DNA of 25,769 bases, taken from DATBHW01 sp046704085 (GTDB lineage Bacteria; Chloroflexota; Ktedonobacteria; Ktedonobacterales; DATBGS01). This document shows, piece by piece, positions 1-7,096 of the stretch; position 1 is the stretch's first letter; each line of letters begins with the position of its first letter. Both the position numbers and the translations under genes were made by a program. The notes beneath the pieces are model-generated. The model saw only the letters and a program-made list of their open reading frames with translations, had not been told where the DNA came from and did no database searches. The stretch spans positions 1-25,769 of the forward strand of contig JBJKSJ010000367.1 of the NCBI GenBank assembly GCA_046704085.1, written 5' to 3'.

Positions 1-771
1 GGTCTTATCGAGCAATTCACTGATCCATTGACGCACGGCGACGGTGTTGGGACTCAGGATGAGGGTGCTGCGTTGGAGCGTGGTAATCAGGCCAATGCCG
101 ACCAGGGTTTTTCCTGCTCCACATGGCAACACAATCACTCCGCAGCCGCCGCTGGGACTGCCACCGAGATGAAAGGCGTCCACCGATGCTTCCTGATAGG
201 CGCGTAAGCTGAAAGGGGAATTGCTTGCGCTCACGCTGCGCAGGGTTATAGGGAGGAAGGTTCCCTGGGTATACCCGGCCAAATCCTCTGCGGGGAATCC
301 GATATGGATGAGCGCCTGTTTAATATGCCCGCGTCGCGCCGGATCAACCACGAGGGTATGCTCATCAGTTTGCTGGACGAGATAGGGTTCCATTCGTTTG
401 TGGCGAGCGATTTCCGTAATCAAGGTGGCGTCGGGAGAAGAGAGCAGGAGGCGCCCATCGTCTTTGATCAGTTTGAGCCGCCCATACCGATTCATGTAGT
501 CATGGATGTCCGCAATGATATTGGCGGGAATCTCATATTTGCTAAATTGCGTCAGAAGTTCAATGACGCGATCTGGTGTTAACCCGCTTGCCGCTGCATT
601 CCAAAGAGAAAGCGATGAGATGCGATAGGTATGGATATGTTCGGGCGATTTTTCAATTTCAGCAAATTGTGCCAGAGCATCGCGTGCCTCTGCATGCAGG
701 GGGTGGTCTACCTCTAGTAGCACCGAGCGATCACTCTGTACAATGAGCGGATTGAGCGGGTTACTTGACAC
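1..771 (-). CDS. xpb: XPB/Ssl2-type DNA repair helicase, N-terminal part, cut by window edge
   Basis: This is the first 257 codons of an SF2 3'-5' DNA helicase of the XPB (ERCC3) family; the rest lies beyond position 1. I chose a GTG start at 771 because AGAGG sits 7 bases upstream; the protein begins MSSNPLNPLIVQSD. Residues ~1-90 (VLLEVDH, HTYRISSLSLWNAAASG, YMNRYGRLKL) look like the N-terminal domain of bacterial, mycobacterial-type XPB. A damage-recognition-like region follows, then Walker A LPCGAGKT at ~215-222, and IIT..QRSTLILSPN. In known homologues the enzyme unwinds or translocates on DNA in repair; its exact bacterial role is not settled. It follows the hydrolase-like gene by 39 bases on the same strand and probably shares its transcript. 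It is a different subtype from the helicase at 19667-21466. Motifs II-VI are not visible here. Confidence 0.88.
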   Translation of the reverse strand, partial: MSSNPLNPLIVQSDRSVLLEVDHPLHAEARDALAQFAEIEKSPEHIHTYRISSLSLWNAAASGLTPDRVIELLTQFSKYEIPANIIADIHDYMNRYGRLKLIKDDGRLLLSSPDATLITEIARHKRMEPYLVQQTDEHTLVVDPARRGHIKQALIHIGFPAEDLAGYTQGTFLPITLRSVSASNSPFSLRAYQEASVDAFHLGGSPSGGCGVIVLPCGAGKTLVGIGLITTLQRSTLILSPNTVAVRQWISELLDKT

Positions 772-810
772 GTTGATTCCTCTGCGGTTGTGTTCTCTCA
801 CCGGGGAAGA

Positions 811-1485
811 TCAGATGCCGGGCATTGCAGCCCAGCGCTTGATATAGGTCACAACGGCTCCAGTGGCTTCCTGCTCGTAGCCGTGCATCAAGTGCCCCGC
901 GCCAGTGATAATCTTCATCCCCTTGGGGCCGGGCAACGCTGCCACAAACGGCTCTAGTTTGTGGCGTGGGCAGACCTCATCAAATTCGCCAGTGATAAAG
1001 AGCTTGGGTCGGTCAAATTTTGCCGCAAATCCTTTGCTGAGCCGGAAGAGTGGCAAGCTCATTGCGACCACCGTGCGGACACGCGGATCGAAGGGCGCGT
1101 AGGCCAGGGCAATGAAAGCGCCGAACGCATGGCCGATCAAAGCAAGCTTCTCTTGATTGATCCCAGGTTGCTGAAGCAGATAGGCGACAGCCCCGGCCAC
1201 ATCCAGTGGCTCGAAGCGCCCATCGGTCTGTTCGCCTTCACTATGCCCTACCCCACGAAAATTAAAACGGAGCGCCACAATCCCCTGGCGCGCTAATTCC
1301 CGCGCCAAACAGATAAGCAAAGGATCTGCCATATCGCTGCTGGCTGGCTGAGGATGGCAGAGGACAGCGACAGGGAATGGCGCATGAGGCTCAGGAATCT
1401 GTGGATAATGGAGTATCCCTTCTAGGAGAGAGGGCTGTCGATCCCGACTGGGAAACGTCACTGATCGCTCTTCTGCGAGCGCCAT
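811..1485 (-). CDS. Alpha/beta-hydrolase-fold protein lacking the serine nucleophile
   Basis: This is a COG2945-like alpha/beta hydrolase of about 224 residues. I start it at ATG 1485, with GAGG 8 bases upstream; ATG 1500 is the alternative. The frame is open to 1623, but a good promoter at 1581-1610 lies inside that extension, so the longer start is unlikely. Visible family features are a beta-strand plus HPQP turn (oxyanion region), a FNFRGVGHSEG segment, and late Asp (GEFDE) and His (GAGHLMHG) of the triad. The nucleophile elbow, normally G-x-S-x-G, reads GHAFG: the codon is GCG (alanine) at about 1126-1128. The fold seems intact, so this may be a catalytically dead relative or use other chemistry. 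It is cotranscribed with the XPB gene downstream. A single sequencing error (T to G in TCG) could also explain the alanine. Confidence 0.85.
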   Translation of the reverse strand: MALAEERSVTFPSRDRQPSLLEGILHYPQIPEPHAPFPVAVLCHPQPASSDMADPLLICLARELARQGIVALRFNFRGVGHSEGEQTDGRFEPLDVAGAVAYLLQQPGINQEKLALIGHAFGAFIALAYAPFDPRVRTVVAMSLPLFRLSKGFAAKFDRPKLFITGEFDEVCPRHKLEPFVAALPGPKGMKIITGAGHLMHGYEQEATGAVVTYIKRWAAMPGI

Positions 1486-1580
1486 AGGCGAGAACCTCAT
1501 GTATGCTGGTAATCCGCAGTGAGCGTCGTCTCTGCGGGGTAAGGAGTAGAGTTCACAGGACTCTTCAGAAACCACGAGAT

Positions 1581-1610
1581 AGTATAAGTCTTCTCCTACT
1601 CCTTCGTCAA
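1581..1610 (-). promoter_or_regulatory. Sigma70-type promoter for the hydrolase-XPB unit
   Basis: On the minus strand there is TTGACG (1610-1605), an 18-base spacer and TATACT (1586-1581), five of six matches in each box. The expected transcription start is near 1574, giving a leader of about 89 nt before the ATG at 1485. This placement helps reject the longer reading frame that would start at 1623. Confidence 0.65.
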
Positions 1611-1662
1611 CCGATCTTCGCAACTCACAACTCTCAGGCTTTTGTGCAATGCTAGCAAAGAT

Positions 1663-1702
1663 GTCGGCGCTTCCCTACCTTTCCTTGCCAGGAAACGCCG
1701 AC
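1663..1702 (-). terminator. Hairpin after the 61-aa gene, likely terminator
   Basis: The arms at 1663-1674 and 1691-1702 pair over 12 positions with one mismatch (GTCGGCG with CGCCGAC, TTCC with GGAA). The loop is 16 bases. It lies 25 bases past the stop of the minus-strand 61-aa gene and before the hydrolase promoter. The following T-run is weak (ATCTTTG), so termination may be inefficient. Confidence 0.5.
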
Positions 1703-1726
1703 TTCCAAACTCAGGGTACACGCCGC

Positions 1727-1912
1727 TTATTGGTCGTCAAATTCGTTCAGGCGACCCTGTTGTACCAGCCAGCGCGCAAACTTACGATGGGATTCTTCCT
1801 GGAGTTTTTGTTGCTCAAACCGTTCGCGCAGGGAGATGAGTTGCTCAGCTTCATCCAGGGTGAAACGCTGATCCAGGAGAGCATCAATCAGCAGGTCTCG
1901 ATATTGCATCAT
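1727..1912 (-). CDS. Small uncharacterised protein, 61 aa
   Basis: I do not recognise this family. The start is ATG 1912 (protein MMQYRDLLIDALLDQ...), because AGGAGG stands 6 bases upstream; the open frame extends to 1972, but that extension would be encoded by a hairpin and is rejected. The 61-residue product is charged, soluble and probably mostly helical: DEAEQLISLRERFEQQ followed by an RKFARWLVQQGRLNEFDDQ tail. There is no signal peptide, membrane segment or Cys/His metal motif. It sits between the DUF433 gene and the hydrolase-like gene, all on the minus strand, but separated by hairpins, so it may be its own transcript. The excellent Shine-Dalgarno sequence is the main reason to accept it as real. 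Confidence 0.7.
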   Translation of the reverse strand: MMQYRDLLIDALLDQRFTLDEAEQLISLRERFEQQKLQEESHRKFARWLVQQGRLNEFDDQ

Positions 1913-1951
1913 AGACAACCTCCTGATAAGCAATGCAAATAAGAAAAATTG

Positions 1952-1973
1952 GATGCTGCTAAAGAGCAGCATC
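1952..1973 (-). terminator. Perfect 9-bp hairpin with T-rich tail before the 61-aa gene
   Basis: GATGCTGCT (1952-1960) and AGCAGCATC (1965-1973) pair perfectly around a 4-base loop. Read on the minus strand, the hairpin is followed by CCAATTTTTCTT, which looks like an intrinsic terminator. It lies 33 bases upstream of the Shine-Dalgarno sequence of the 61-aa gene. It could end transcripts from the DUF433 side, act as an attenuator, or be a 5' stem-loop if transcription starts at about 1970. Confidence 0.55.
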
Positions 1974-2293
1974 TATACTTACGACGTTTCGGGGTTCTGA
2001 GAAGTTTCGCACTGTCGTTTCTGGCGCTACAGAAACAGAAAATGCGCAGATATGGCTGTGTACAGGAAAGCTGATAGCGCGGTGCCTGCGGCCATCCAGA
2101 TCATCGGCTCATTCAGGCAGATAGCCTGTACTTCTCAAAAGAGCAGATTGTATGCCAGATCAGCAAGCCGGCTTATAGCGCATGAGAACGATGGCTGATG
2201 GGCACTGAGCAGACATCGGTAGGAGCATGCGCGCTCCCAGGCAAAAGACATCGTGGGAGCGTGTGAGGCTGTGGAGTGTCAGAGGTGGAAGGT
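1974..2293. other. 320-base gene-free stretch between DUF433 gene and 61-aa gene
   Basis: I see no credible reading frame here. It contains an 8-bp inverted repeat (CGCTCCCA at 2232-2239 with TGGGAGCG at 2254-2261) 33 bases after the DUF433 stop on the minus strand, possibly a weak terminator without a T-run. No known riboswitch or small RNA was recognised. Confidence 0.5.
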
Positions 2294-2548
2294 TTATCCC
2301 TTGGGAGCGCCTTCATAGATGATGTAACGCGAAATCTCGTTCTCGTGATCGTAATAGTAGCTAATGGCGTCGTAGACCTCTCCGAGCAAGAGGTGATAGG
2401 TTCGGGCAATTTCTTCTGGTTCTTGTCCGGCACGGTAAAGCAGCACGACATGTCGAACACTGGTGCGTGTGCCGTCGATCAGTGGCTCACCGCCCAGAAT
2501 ATCCGGGTCGCGGATAATATGGGGATGCTCAGTTCGCTCGGCGGCCAT
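2294..2548 (-). CDS. DUF433 family protein (antitoxin-like, winged-helix)
   Basis: The 84-residue product matches DUF433: HIIRDPDILGGEPLIDGTR, then TSVRHVVLLYRAGQEPEEIARTYHLLLGEVYDAISYYYDH. DUF433 proteins are small helix-turn-helix proteins often annotated as VapB-like antitoxins or DNA-binding regulators, usually paired with a PIN- or Mut7-C-like toxin. The start is ATG 2548, with AAGGAG 7 bases upstream, rather than the longer frame to 2599. No toxin gene is adjacent: the next minus-strand product is the 61-aa protein 380 bases away, which has no PIN acidic motif. It therefore looks like an orphan. A promoter with perfect -35 TTGACA lies at 2632-2660. Confidence 0.85.
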   Translation of the reverse strand: MAAERTEHPHIIRDPDILGGEPLIDGTRTSVRHVVLLYRAGQEPEEIARTYHLLLGEVYDAISYYYDHENEISRYIIYEGAPKG

Positions 2549-2590
2549 GCTCTGGCTCCTTTTTCTCGCGGTGACGCTGCTAGTTTGCTT

Positions 2591-2606
2591 GGCGCGCAAA
2601 CGCGCC
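2591..2606 (-). promoter_or_regulatory. Short GC hairpin in the DUF433 leader
   Basis: GGCGCG and CGCGCC pair perfectly around the 4-base loop CAAA. It falls about 20-35 nt into the predicted transcript. It could be a leader structure or an operator dyad for autoregulation; no T-run follows. Confidence 0.3.
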
Positions 2607-2631
2607 TACTCAACGTGGTGAGGTTTTTTCA

Positions 2632-2660
2632 AGCCTACCATGTTCGCAAGTCGCTGTCAA
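2632..2660 (-). promoter_or_regulatory. Promoter for the DUF433 gene
   Basis: On the minus strand a perfect TTGACA (2660-2655) is followed by a 17-base spacer and a weak -10, TAGGCT (2637-2632). The predicted start near 2625 gives a leader of about 77 nt. Confidence 0.45.
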
Positions 2661-2694
2661 GCGTTGTGGTGATGATGTGATCATTGTGCCTGGT

Positions 2695-4575
2695 CTACGT
2701 GCCAGCGCCAAGTTGGATAGAGCTGTCATCGAAGGTTTTCAAGGCTTCGACTGTTTCGCCTGTATCAAGGTAGGTGCCGGTGACTATATCGCCGGGCTGT
2801 ACCAGGGGCAGTTTAGGCGAGAGGCTGAGGTCGGCTGTGAAGATATGGCTCTGGCCCTTGATCCAGATGTAATAGACCGTTGAGTTTCCCTGAGCAACAG
2901 GCGCGATCCGCTCGACGGTCCCCTGTACCTGCTGGGGGGCGCCGTTTTGCGAAGGACCGCCGGTAACGCTGCCATGACTGGCAAGCCACTGGTTATAATC
3001 AGACAGAGCTGTATCGCGGGTCGATTCCATTTGCACATCAGAGCTATTGGGGTCTTTGGCGTCTAAGAGGCCGACCGCCTCGAAAGTGGCGCCGATGTTA
3101 GCAGTCTGGACGAAGATAGCAAGCCAGGTTGGCTCGCCGAAAATCTGGTAAAGCTGCACGCTGGAGACCGTGTAGTTGCGGATGTTGTGTGGATTGCTCT
3201 TGAAAGCGTTCATCACTGTATCGCCGACTGCCAACCCCCGCAGCGGATAGAACTGGGCTTCGTTTTTGTGGGTGCTGAAGAGAAAGACACCCGTGCTGGA
3301 ATTATCGCCGCTGGAGCTAGAGGTCATGGGGACGAGCCAGACCGGCTGATCGACATCATTATAGACCAGTTCAGGATCGCCAGCTGGGGCTTGCTGCCCA
3401 CTGCCCGATGGATTGAACCAGGGGGCGTTCTCATACTGGCCCCACCATGTCAGATAATCCGTGACGGTGCTGGAGGGCAACACGCGGTCTACCCAACTGG
3501 GGACATTCTGCGGATCGTAGCTCTGGATGTCGCCAGAGAGGGGGTCTACAAGCAGCACTTTAGAGAGAACGTCCCCAGTGAAGCCTCGGCTGGGCTGCAT
3601 GAGTGAGATGGTGAAGTAAGGTTTCCAGCTATCGTCTACTTCGAGGGTGGGATCAACGAGGTTGCCGTTGGTATAGCCGCTCAGATAGACATGGCGCAGC
3701 AAGTCCTGGTTGAAGAGGGCGCCTGGGATATAGTGCAATTGATATTGACCTCCAGTGCGTAGCTGGGGTTGGGCGTCTGGGTCTTCGGCATCAATGACGA
3801 CGTAGCCGGGGGTGTTGCTGTTGGAAAGATTGGTGAAGACGTTGTTATACACCAGTGGCGCAATCCAATAGAGATGATGATCGACGGATTGCAAGGCGTA
3901 CTGGCTCTGTTCAAGATGGTATGTTGAGCCAAGGTTTTGCCCATTCTGGCCGAGGACTTGCTGCCCTTTATAGGCGGCGACATCCTGTGAGACGAGGACA
4001 ATGTGATTGGTATTGGTGGGGGGCAGGCTCGATGAAGTCGGCTCCATAATGACATTGGGGATATGCGCCAGGGCTTTGGCGTTGCCGTCGAACCACGTTG
4101 TCGAGACAGCCCAGATGGGGTTGACGATGAGCAGCATCACGATGAGGACACCGATGCCGACGATGCCTGCGCGCACCTTGCCCCGATTGTGGTCCGTTGG
4201 GTTGTCATCTCCATCGGGCGTGACATCGATGATGCGCGCGCGGGCGCCACCCGTCCGGCGGATGCTCACAGGCGCCTGTCCCAAGGAGTTGGCGTGGTTA
4301 ATCATGACACGAATGACTGAGAAGAGATTGAAAACGCTCGTCAGAAAGAGCGGCCAGAGTGCCCACTGCCAGCCTTGATATGGGCCGGTGAGAGCGGGCT
4401 GGGCGGTATAAAGGATGAGGAGTCCCAGCAGATAGTTGATGACCAGGCTGATTCCTGCCCAGCGGGCGATCTTGGGCCACTCGGCGGGGATTTTTCGGCC
4501 CAGGGTGAAGCGCCCGATGAGCATAATTGCCACAACGGCTGCTGCCTCAATGAGCGCAATGAGAAAGATACTCAT
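2695..4575 (-). CDS. Membrane-anchored protein of unknown function, 626 aa
   Basis: I do not recognise a named family. Four hydrophobic segments are visible at about residues 2-22, 38-58, 70-92 and 134-157, with a charged cytoplasmic-looking loop (RRTGGARARIIDVTPDGDD) between the third and fourth. The remaining ~470 residues follow the last segment, are rich in Ser, Asn, Gln, Tyr and Trp, and are probably extracytoplasmic and beta-rich (DHHLYWIAPLV, GYVVIDAEDPDAQ, QPVWLVPM, LIFTDD-like strands are absent). The C-terminal ~65 residues (VQGTVERIAPVAQGN..YYIWIKGQSHIF) look like a separate small beta domain. The ATG at 4575 has only AAGG 12 bases upstream. The repeated strand-like pattern would fit a propeller or sandwich, but this is a guess. 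It is the last gene of a minus block, divergent from the selenoprotein candidate. Confidence 0.85.
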   Translation of the reverse strand: MSIFLIALIEAAAVVAIMLIGRFTLGRKIPAEWPKIARWAGISLVINYLLGLLILYTAQPALTGPYQGWQWALWPLFLTSVFNLFSVIRVMINHANSLGQAPVSIRRTGGARARIIDVTPDGDDNPTDHNRGKVRAGIVGIGVLIVMLLIVNPIWAVSTTWFDGNAKALAHIPNVIMEPTSSSLPPTNTNHIVLVSQDVAAYKGQQVLGQNGQNLGSTYHLEQSQYALQSVDHHLYWIAPLVYNNVFTNLSNSNTPGYVVIDAEDPDAQPQLRTGGQYQLHYIPGALFNQDLLRHVYLSGYTNGNLVDPTLEVDDSWKPYFTISLMQPSRGFTGDVLSKVLLVDPLSGDIQSYDPQNVPSWVDRVLPSSTVTDYLTWWGQYENAPWFNPSGSGQQAPAGDPELVYNDVDQPVWLVPMTSSSSGDNSSTGVFLFSTHKNEAQFYPLRGLAVGDTVMNAFKSNPHNIRNYTVSSVQLYQIFGEPTWLAIFVQTANIGATFEAVGLLDAKDPNSSDVQMESTRDTALSDYNQWLASHGSVTGGPSQNGAPQQVQGTVERIAPVAQGNSTVYYIWIKGQSHIFTADLSLSPKLPLVQPGDIVTGTYLDTGETVEALKTFDDSSIQLGAGT

Positions 4576-4767
4576 GGTGGTTATGCCTTCTCTCTGACGA
4601 TATGGCTACCGCCAGCCACATCGGGATGCACATATTGTATTGTCGTGGTTGTTAGCTTACCAGGCATTGGTAAAATCGTCAATGCGGTTATAAACGCCTG
4701 CTTCTGGTTAGGGCGAGCAGCTTCTAGTCGCTGGGTGTACAATGCCTGAGAAAGAGAGGTGGCAGCT

Positions 4768-5322
4768 ATGCCCTGGATACATACCGTTCCTGAAGAAGAG
4801 GCGGAGGGTAGCTTGCGCCGCGAGTATGATGCGGCGATGAAGCGAGCCGGGAAGATATTCAATGTGGTGCGTATTCAGAGTTTGCGCCCGCGCGTTTTGC
4901 GCGCCTCGATTGGGTTGTATCAGGCGCTGATGATTGAGGATGGCGCGCTGCCGCGCTGGGTGCGCGAACTGCTGGCGGTGGTGGTTTCGCGCGCCAATGA
5001 ATGTCACTACTGAATACGGGCGCACGGGGAGGATCTCCGTCAGGCGTTAGTGGCGGCGGGATTGGAGACGGCGCTGGCAGAGGTGGCGATGGATGATTAT
5101 CGCAGGGCGACGCTGGAGCCGCGCCTGCGGATCTTGCTAGATTTTGCGGTGCAGGTGACACTGGATGTTCATACCGTGCAGGAGGTCAGGATTGCCGAAC
5201 TGCGCGAGGCCGGGTGGGAGGATGCCGCCATTCTGGAAGCCGTCGAAATTATTGGCTTTTTCAATTACTACAATCGCATGGTAGATGCTTTGGGCGTGGA
5301 ATCGGAGCCTGACTGGCAATAG
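4768..5322 (+). CDS. AhpD-like peroxidase-related protein, candidate selenoprotein (CxxU)
   Basis: One reading frame from ATG 4768 (AGAGG 8 bases upstream) to TAG 5322 encodes 184 residues of a peroxidase-related protein of the carboxymuconolactone decarboxylase/AhpD superfamily. It is interrupted only by an in-frame TGA at 5011-5013. The context reads SRANECHY-(TGA)-IRAHGEDLR: C79-x2-U82-x3-H86, exactly the AhpD active-site spacing C-x2-C-x3-H, with TGA at the second, peroxidatic cysteine. A SECIS-like hairpin begins 10 nt after the TGA. The downstream half (LDFAVQVTLDVHTVQEVRIAELREAGWEDAAILEAV, split here as family-typical) keeps the frame and has no start site with Shine-Dalgarno of its own. 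AhpD-type enzymes use the Cys pair and His to reduce peroxides. The alternative is a nonsense mutation of a TGC/TGT codon. dcd follows after 56 bases. Confidence 0.8.
5024..5040 (+). promoter_or_regulatory. Candidate bacterial SECIS hairpin
   Basis: ACGGGG (5024-5029) can pair with CTCCGT (5035-5040), one G-U pair included, leaving the loop AGGAT; an alternative all Watson-Crick upper stem GGAG/CTCC leaves the loop GAT. Sixteen nucleotides separate the TGA from the five-base loop, and a G is in the first two loop positions. Both agree with the known SelB-recognised bacterial SECIS rules (short stem-loop just after UGA, G at the loop start). Binding itself is inferred. Confidence 0.6.
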
Positions 5323-5378
5323 CTGCTCAGGGCTGGGATTGTCTTCCTCCAGGCATTTGCATATATCAGGAGCAAGTT

Positions 5379-5972
5379 GTGATTCTTTCTGATCGAGACC
5401 TGGCAGCACGGCTGGCGCGTGGCGAGATCAAGATTGTGCCCGCGCCGGACCCGCAGGTGCAGATTCAGCCCGCGTCGATTGATCTGCGCCTGGGCTATGA
5501 TTTCCAGACCTTCAATCATACGCACCAGGCGTTGATTGACCCGGCGGATCCGGAGAGCTTTCGCCAGCTCACGACGCTGGCGCATTTGCAGGAGGGCGAA
5601 CGCTTCATCGTCCATCCGAACGAGTTTGTGCTGGCGACGACGCTGGAGCATGTCGAGATTCCCGATGATCTGGTGGCGCGTCTGGAAGGCCGCAGCAGCA
5701 TCGGGCGGCTGGGCATTGTGATTCATAGCACGGCTGGCTATATTGACCCTGGCTTTAAGGGGACGATTACGCTGGAGATCAGCAATCTTGGCCGGATTGC
5801 GGTGGCACTCTATCCTGGGATGCGTATCTGTCAGATCGCGTTTGAGGAGATGAGTTCGCCCGTAAGCGAGAGCTATGGCATTAAGCGGACGGCGAAATAT
5901 CAGGGCCAACAAACGACGACGGTCAGCCGACTCTTCGAGGATGACGAGCTGCGCAAACGCCGCATGCGCTAG
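5379..5972 (+). CDS. dcd: dCTP deaminase
   Basis: The 197-residue product is dCTP deaminase, of the trimeric dUTPase/Dcd superfamily, which converts dCTP to dUTP in the cytoplasm for thymidylate synthesis. Visible motifs are MILSDRDL at the N-terminus, QPASIDLRLG, the central RSSIGRLGI, then HSTAGYIDPGFKG and TLEISN, and the C-terminal AKYQGQ. The glutamate of the TLEISN block is the family's catalytic residue. Length matches the usual ~190-200. The GTG start at 5379 is supported by AGGAG 6 bases upstream. It follows the selenoprotein candidate by 56 bases and is probably cotranscribed. Whether it also has dUTPase activity (as in bifunctional archaeal forms) cannot be told from sequence inspection. 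Confidence 0.95.
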   Translation: MILSDRDLAARLARGEIKIVPAPDPQVQIQPASIDLRLGYDFQTFNHTHQALIDPADPESFRQLTTLAHLQEGERFIVHPNEFVLATTLEHVEIPDDLVARLEGRSSIGRLGIVIHSTAGYIDPGFKGTITLEISNLGRIAVALYPGMRICQIAFEEMSSPVSESYGIKRTAKYQGQQTTTVSRLFEDDELRKRRMR

Positions 5973-6011
5973 CGCGCGTAGAGAGTGCAGCGAGCGTTGA
6001 GTTTTAGAGTC

Positions 6012-6932
6012 TTATATTCGCTGCAAGGCGCCAAGCGGCTCGCAGAAACGCACAAAGGTGATGATCGCGGCCAGTTCGCGCAAAGGATGCGTAGAGGTGA
6101 GAATGGAGCCTTCGGCTATGGCGCGGCGCGTGGGCGCTATCTGATTAGAAAGCCGGGCAACGCGACTGGCCTCCGCCGGGCTGAGGCAAGGCAACGGGAG
6201 ACCCGCAAACGCTTGTTGGTAATTGGATTGCTCCGCCTGGGGTGGTTGCTCCGGTCCCAATGTCGATTCGGTTGGCTCAGCCAGGGTGTTATCATGGCGC
6301 TCATCCAGGCTATTGCCGCTTTTTTGATCGGGGCTGGCGAGGTCCGTCGGCTCGTCGGTGAAGCTGTGACCGAGGGCCGCGCCTTGCTCGAAAATCTCTT
6401 CGTAAGCGAGGAGCGCGTTGGTGATGGGTTCCCACAAGTCAAGTTTCAGGCCGCGACGGCGGTTATTGGTCTCGAAGGAGGTATGGCGAATGATGGCTTG
6501 CCCATCCTGAACGGTCAGGTCCAGCGCCATAGTGTGGCTGCCGAAGTCGCCATAGTCGCGGTGCAGCTCACTGAAGAGGCTGAGCCGCTTGCCAGAAAAG
6601 AATGCCTGCCCTGCTTCCAGGAGCGCAACGATGGGGTCGCCGACACTGGTAAACTCCTCGCTGATGCCGGTGTGGCTAAAGCTGATAGCATCCAGGCGAC
6701 TGCACTGCAACCCAAATTCGTTGAGCGCGCGCAGGAGCAGCGCGTCAAGCTCCGGGTCTGGCAGATAGTGTGGCCGGGTGCTGGACCGGCCATTAGAAGC
6801 AGCCGGGTTCGGGAGATCAAGTGAGCAGGTGTGTGTGCTTTCGTCGGTAGCCAGCCAACCATCGATGCCGATGCTATACCAGGCAGCCCAGAGTTCGATC
6901 AATCGCCGCAGTTCGGTAAAACCTATCTCCAT
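6012..6932 (-). CDS. Uncharacterised protein, about 306 aa
   Basis: I do not recognise this family. The ATG at 6932 (MEIGFTELRRLIELW) is preferred over ATG 6962, but Shine-Dalgarno signals are weak for both. The N-terminal ~170 residues look like a folded domain (WAAWYSIGIDGWLATDE, HYLPDPELDALLLRALNE, LHRDYGDFGSHTMALDL, AIIRHTSFETNNRRRG). Residues ~190-235 are acidic, proline- and serine-rich and probably disordered. The last ~60 residues (FAGLPLPCLSPAEASRVARLSNQIAPTR is split here between two helices) form a second small region. There is no signal peptide or membrane segment. It converges with dcd, with 39 bases between the two stops, and diverges from the zinc-ribbon gene. Confidence 0.75.
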   Translation of the reverse strand: MEIGFTELRRLIELWAAWYSIGIDGWLATDESTHTCSLDLPNPAASNGRSSTRPHYLPDPELDALLLRALNEFGLQCSRLDAISFSHTGISEEFTSVGDPIVALLEAGQAFFSGKRLSLFSELHRDYGDFGSHTMALDLTVQDGQAIIRHTSFETNNRRRGLKLDLWEPITNALLAYEEIFEQGAALGHSFTDEPTDLASPDQKSGNSLDERHDNTLAEPTESTLGPEQPPQAEQSNYQQAFAGLPLPCLSPAEASRVARLSNQIAPTRRAIAEGSILTSTHPLRELAAIITFVRFCEPLGALQRI

Positions 6933-7096
6933 GTGTTCTCTATCCCTTGCAACGCTCGTCATGCCGTGATAGCATCTGCATAAGAGCGGTAATAGTGAAT
7001 GGGCGTCTTCTGCTTTTGCCTGCTGGGGTGAATTGCCCCCACTGGCGCCATAGGACGCTCAGCAGTATGCGGCAAAGAAAGGTTGGTCGGTACACC

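Noticed and set aside
4738..4743. TACAAT as -10 for the selenoprotein gene
   Set aside because: No -35 at a proper distance; too weak to list as a promoter.
5011..5013. TGA as a simple nonsense mutation making a pseudogene
   Set aside because: Not excluded, but position at the exact catalytic cysteine, intact downstream frame and a SECIS-like hairpin at the right distance make selenocysteine more likely.
5050..5322. Second half of the AhpD-like gene as a separate gene starting at GTG 5050
   Set aside because: No Shine-Dalgarno precedes it and the upstream codons between TGA and GTG continue the family sequence (IRAHGEDLR).
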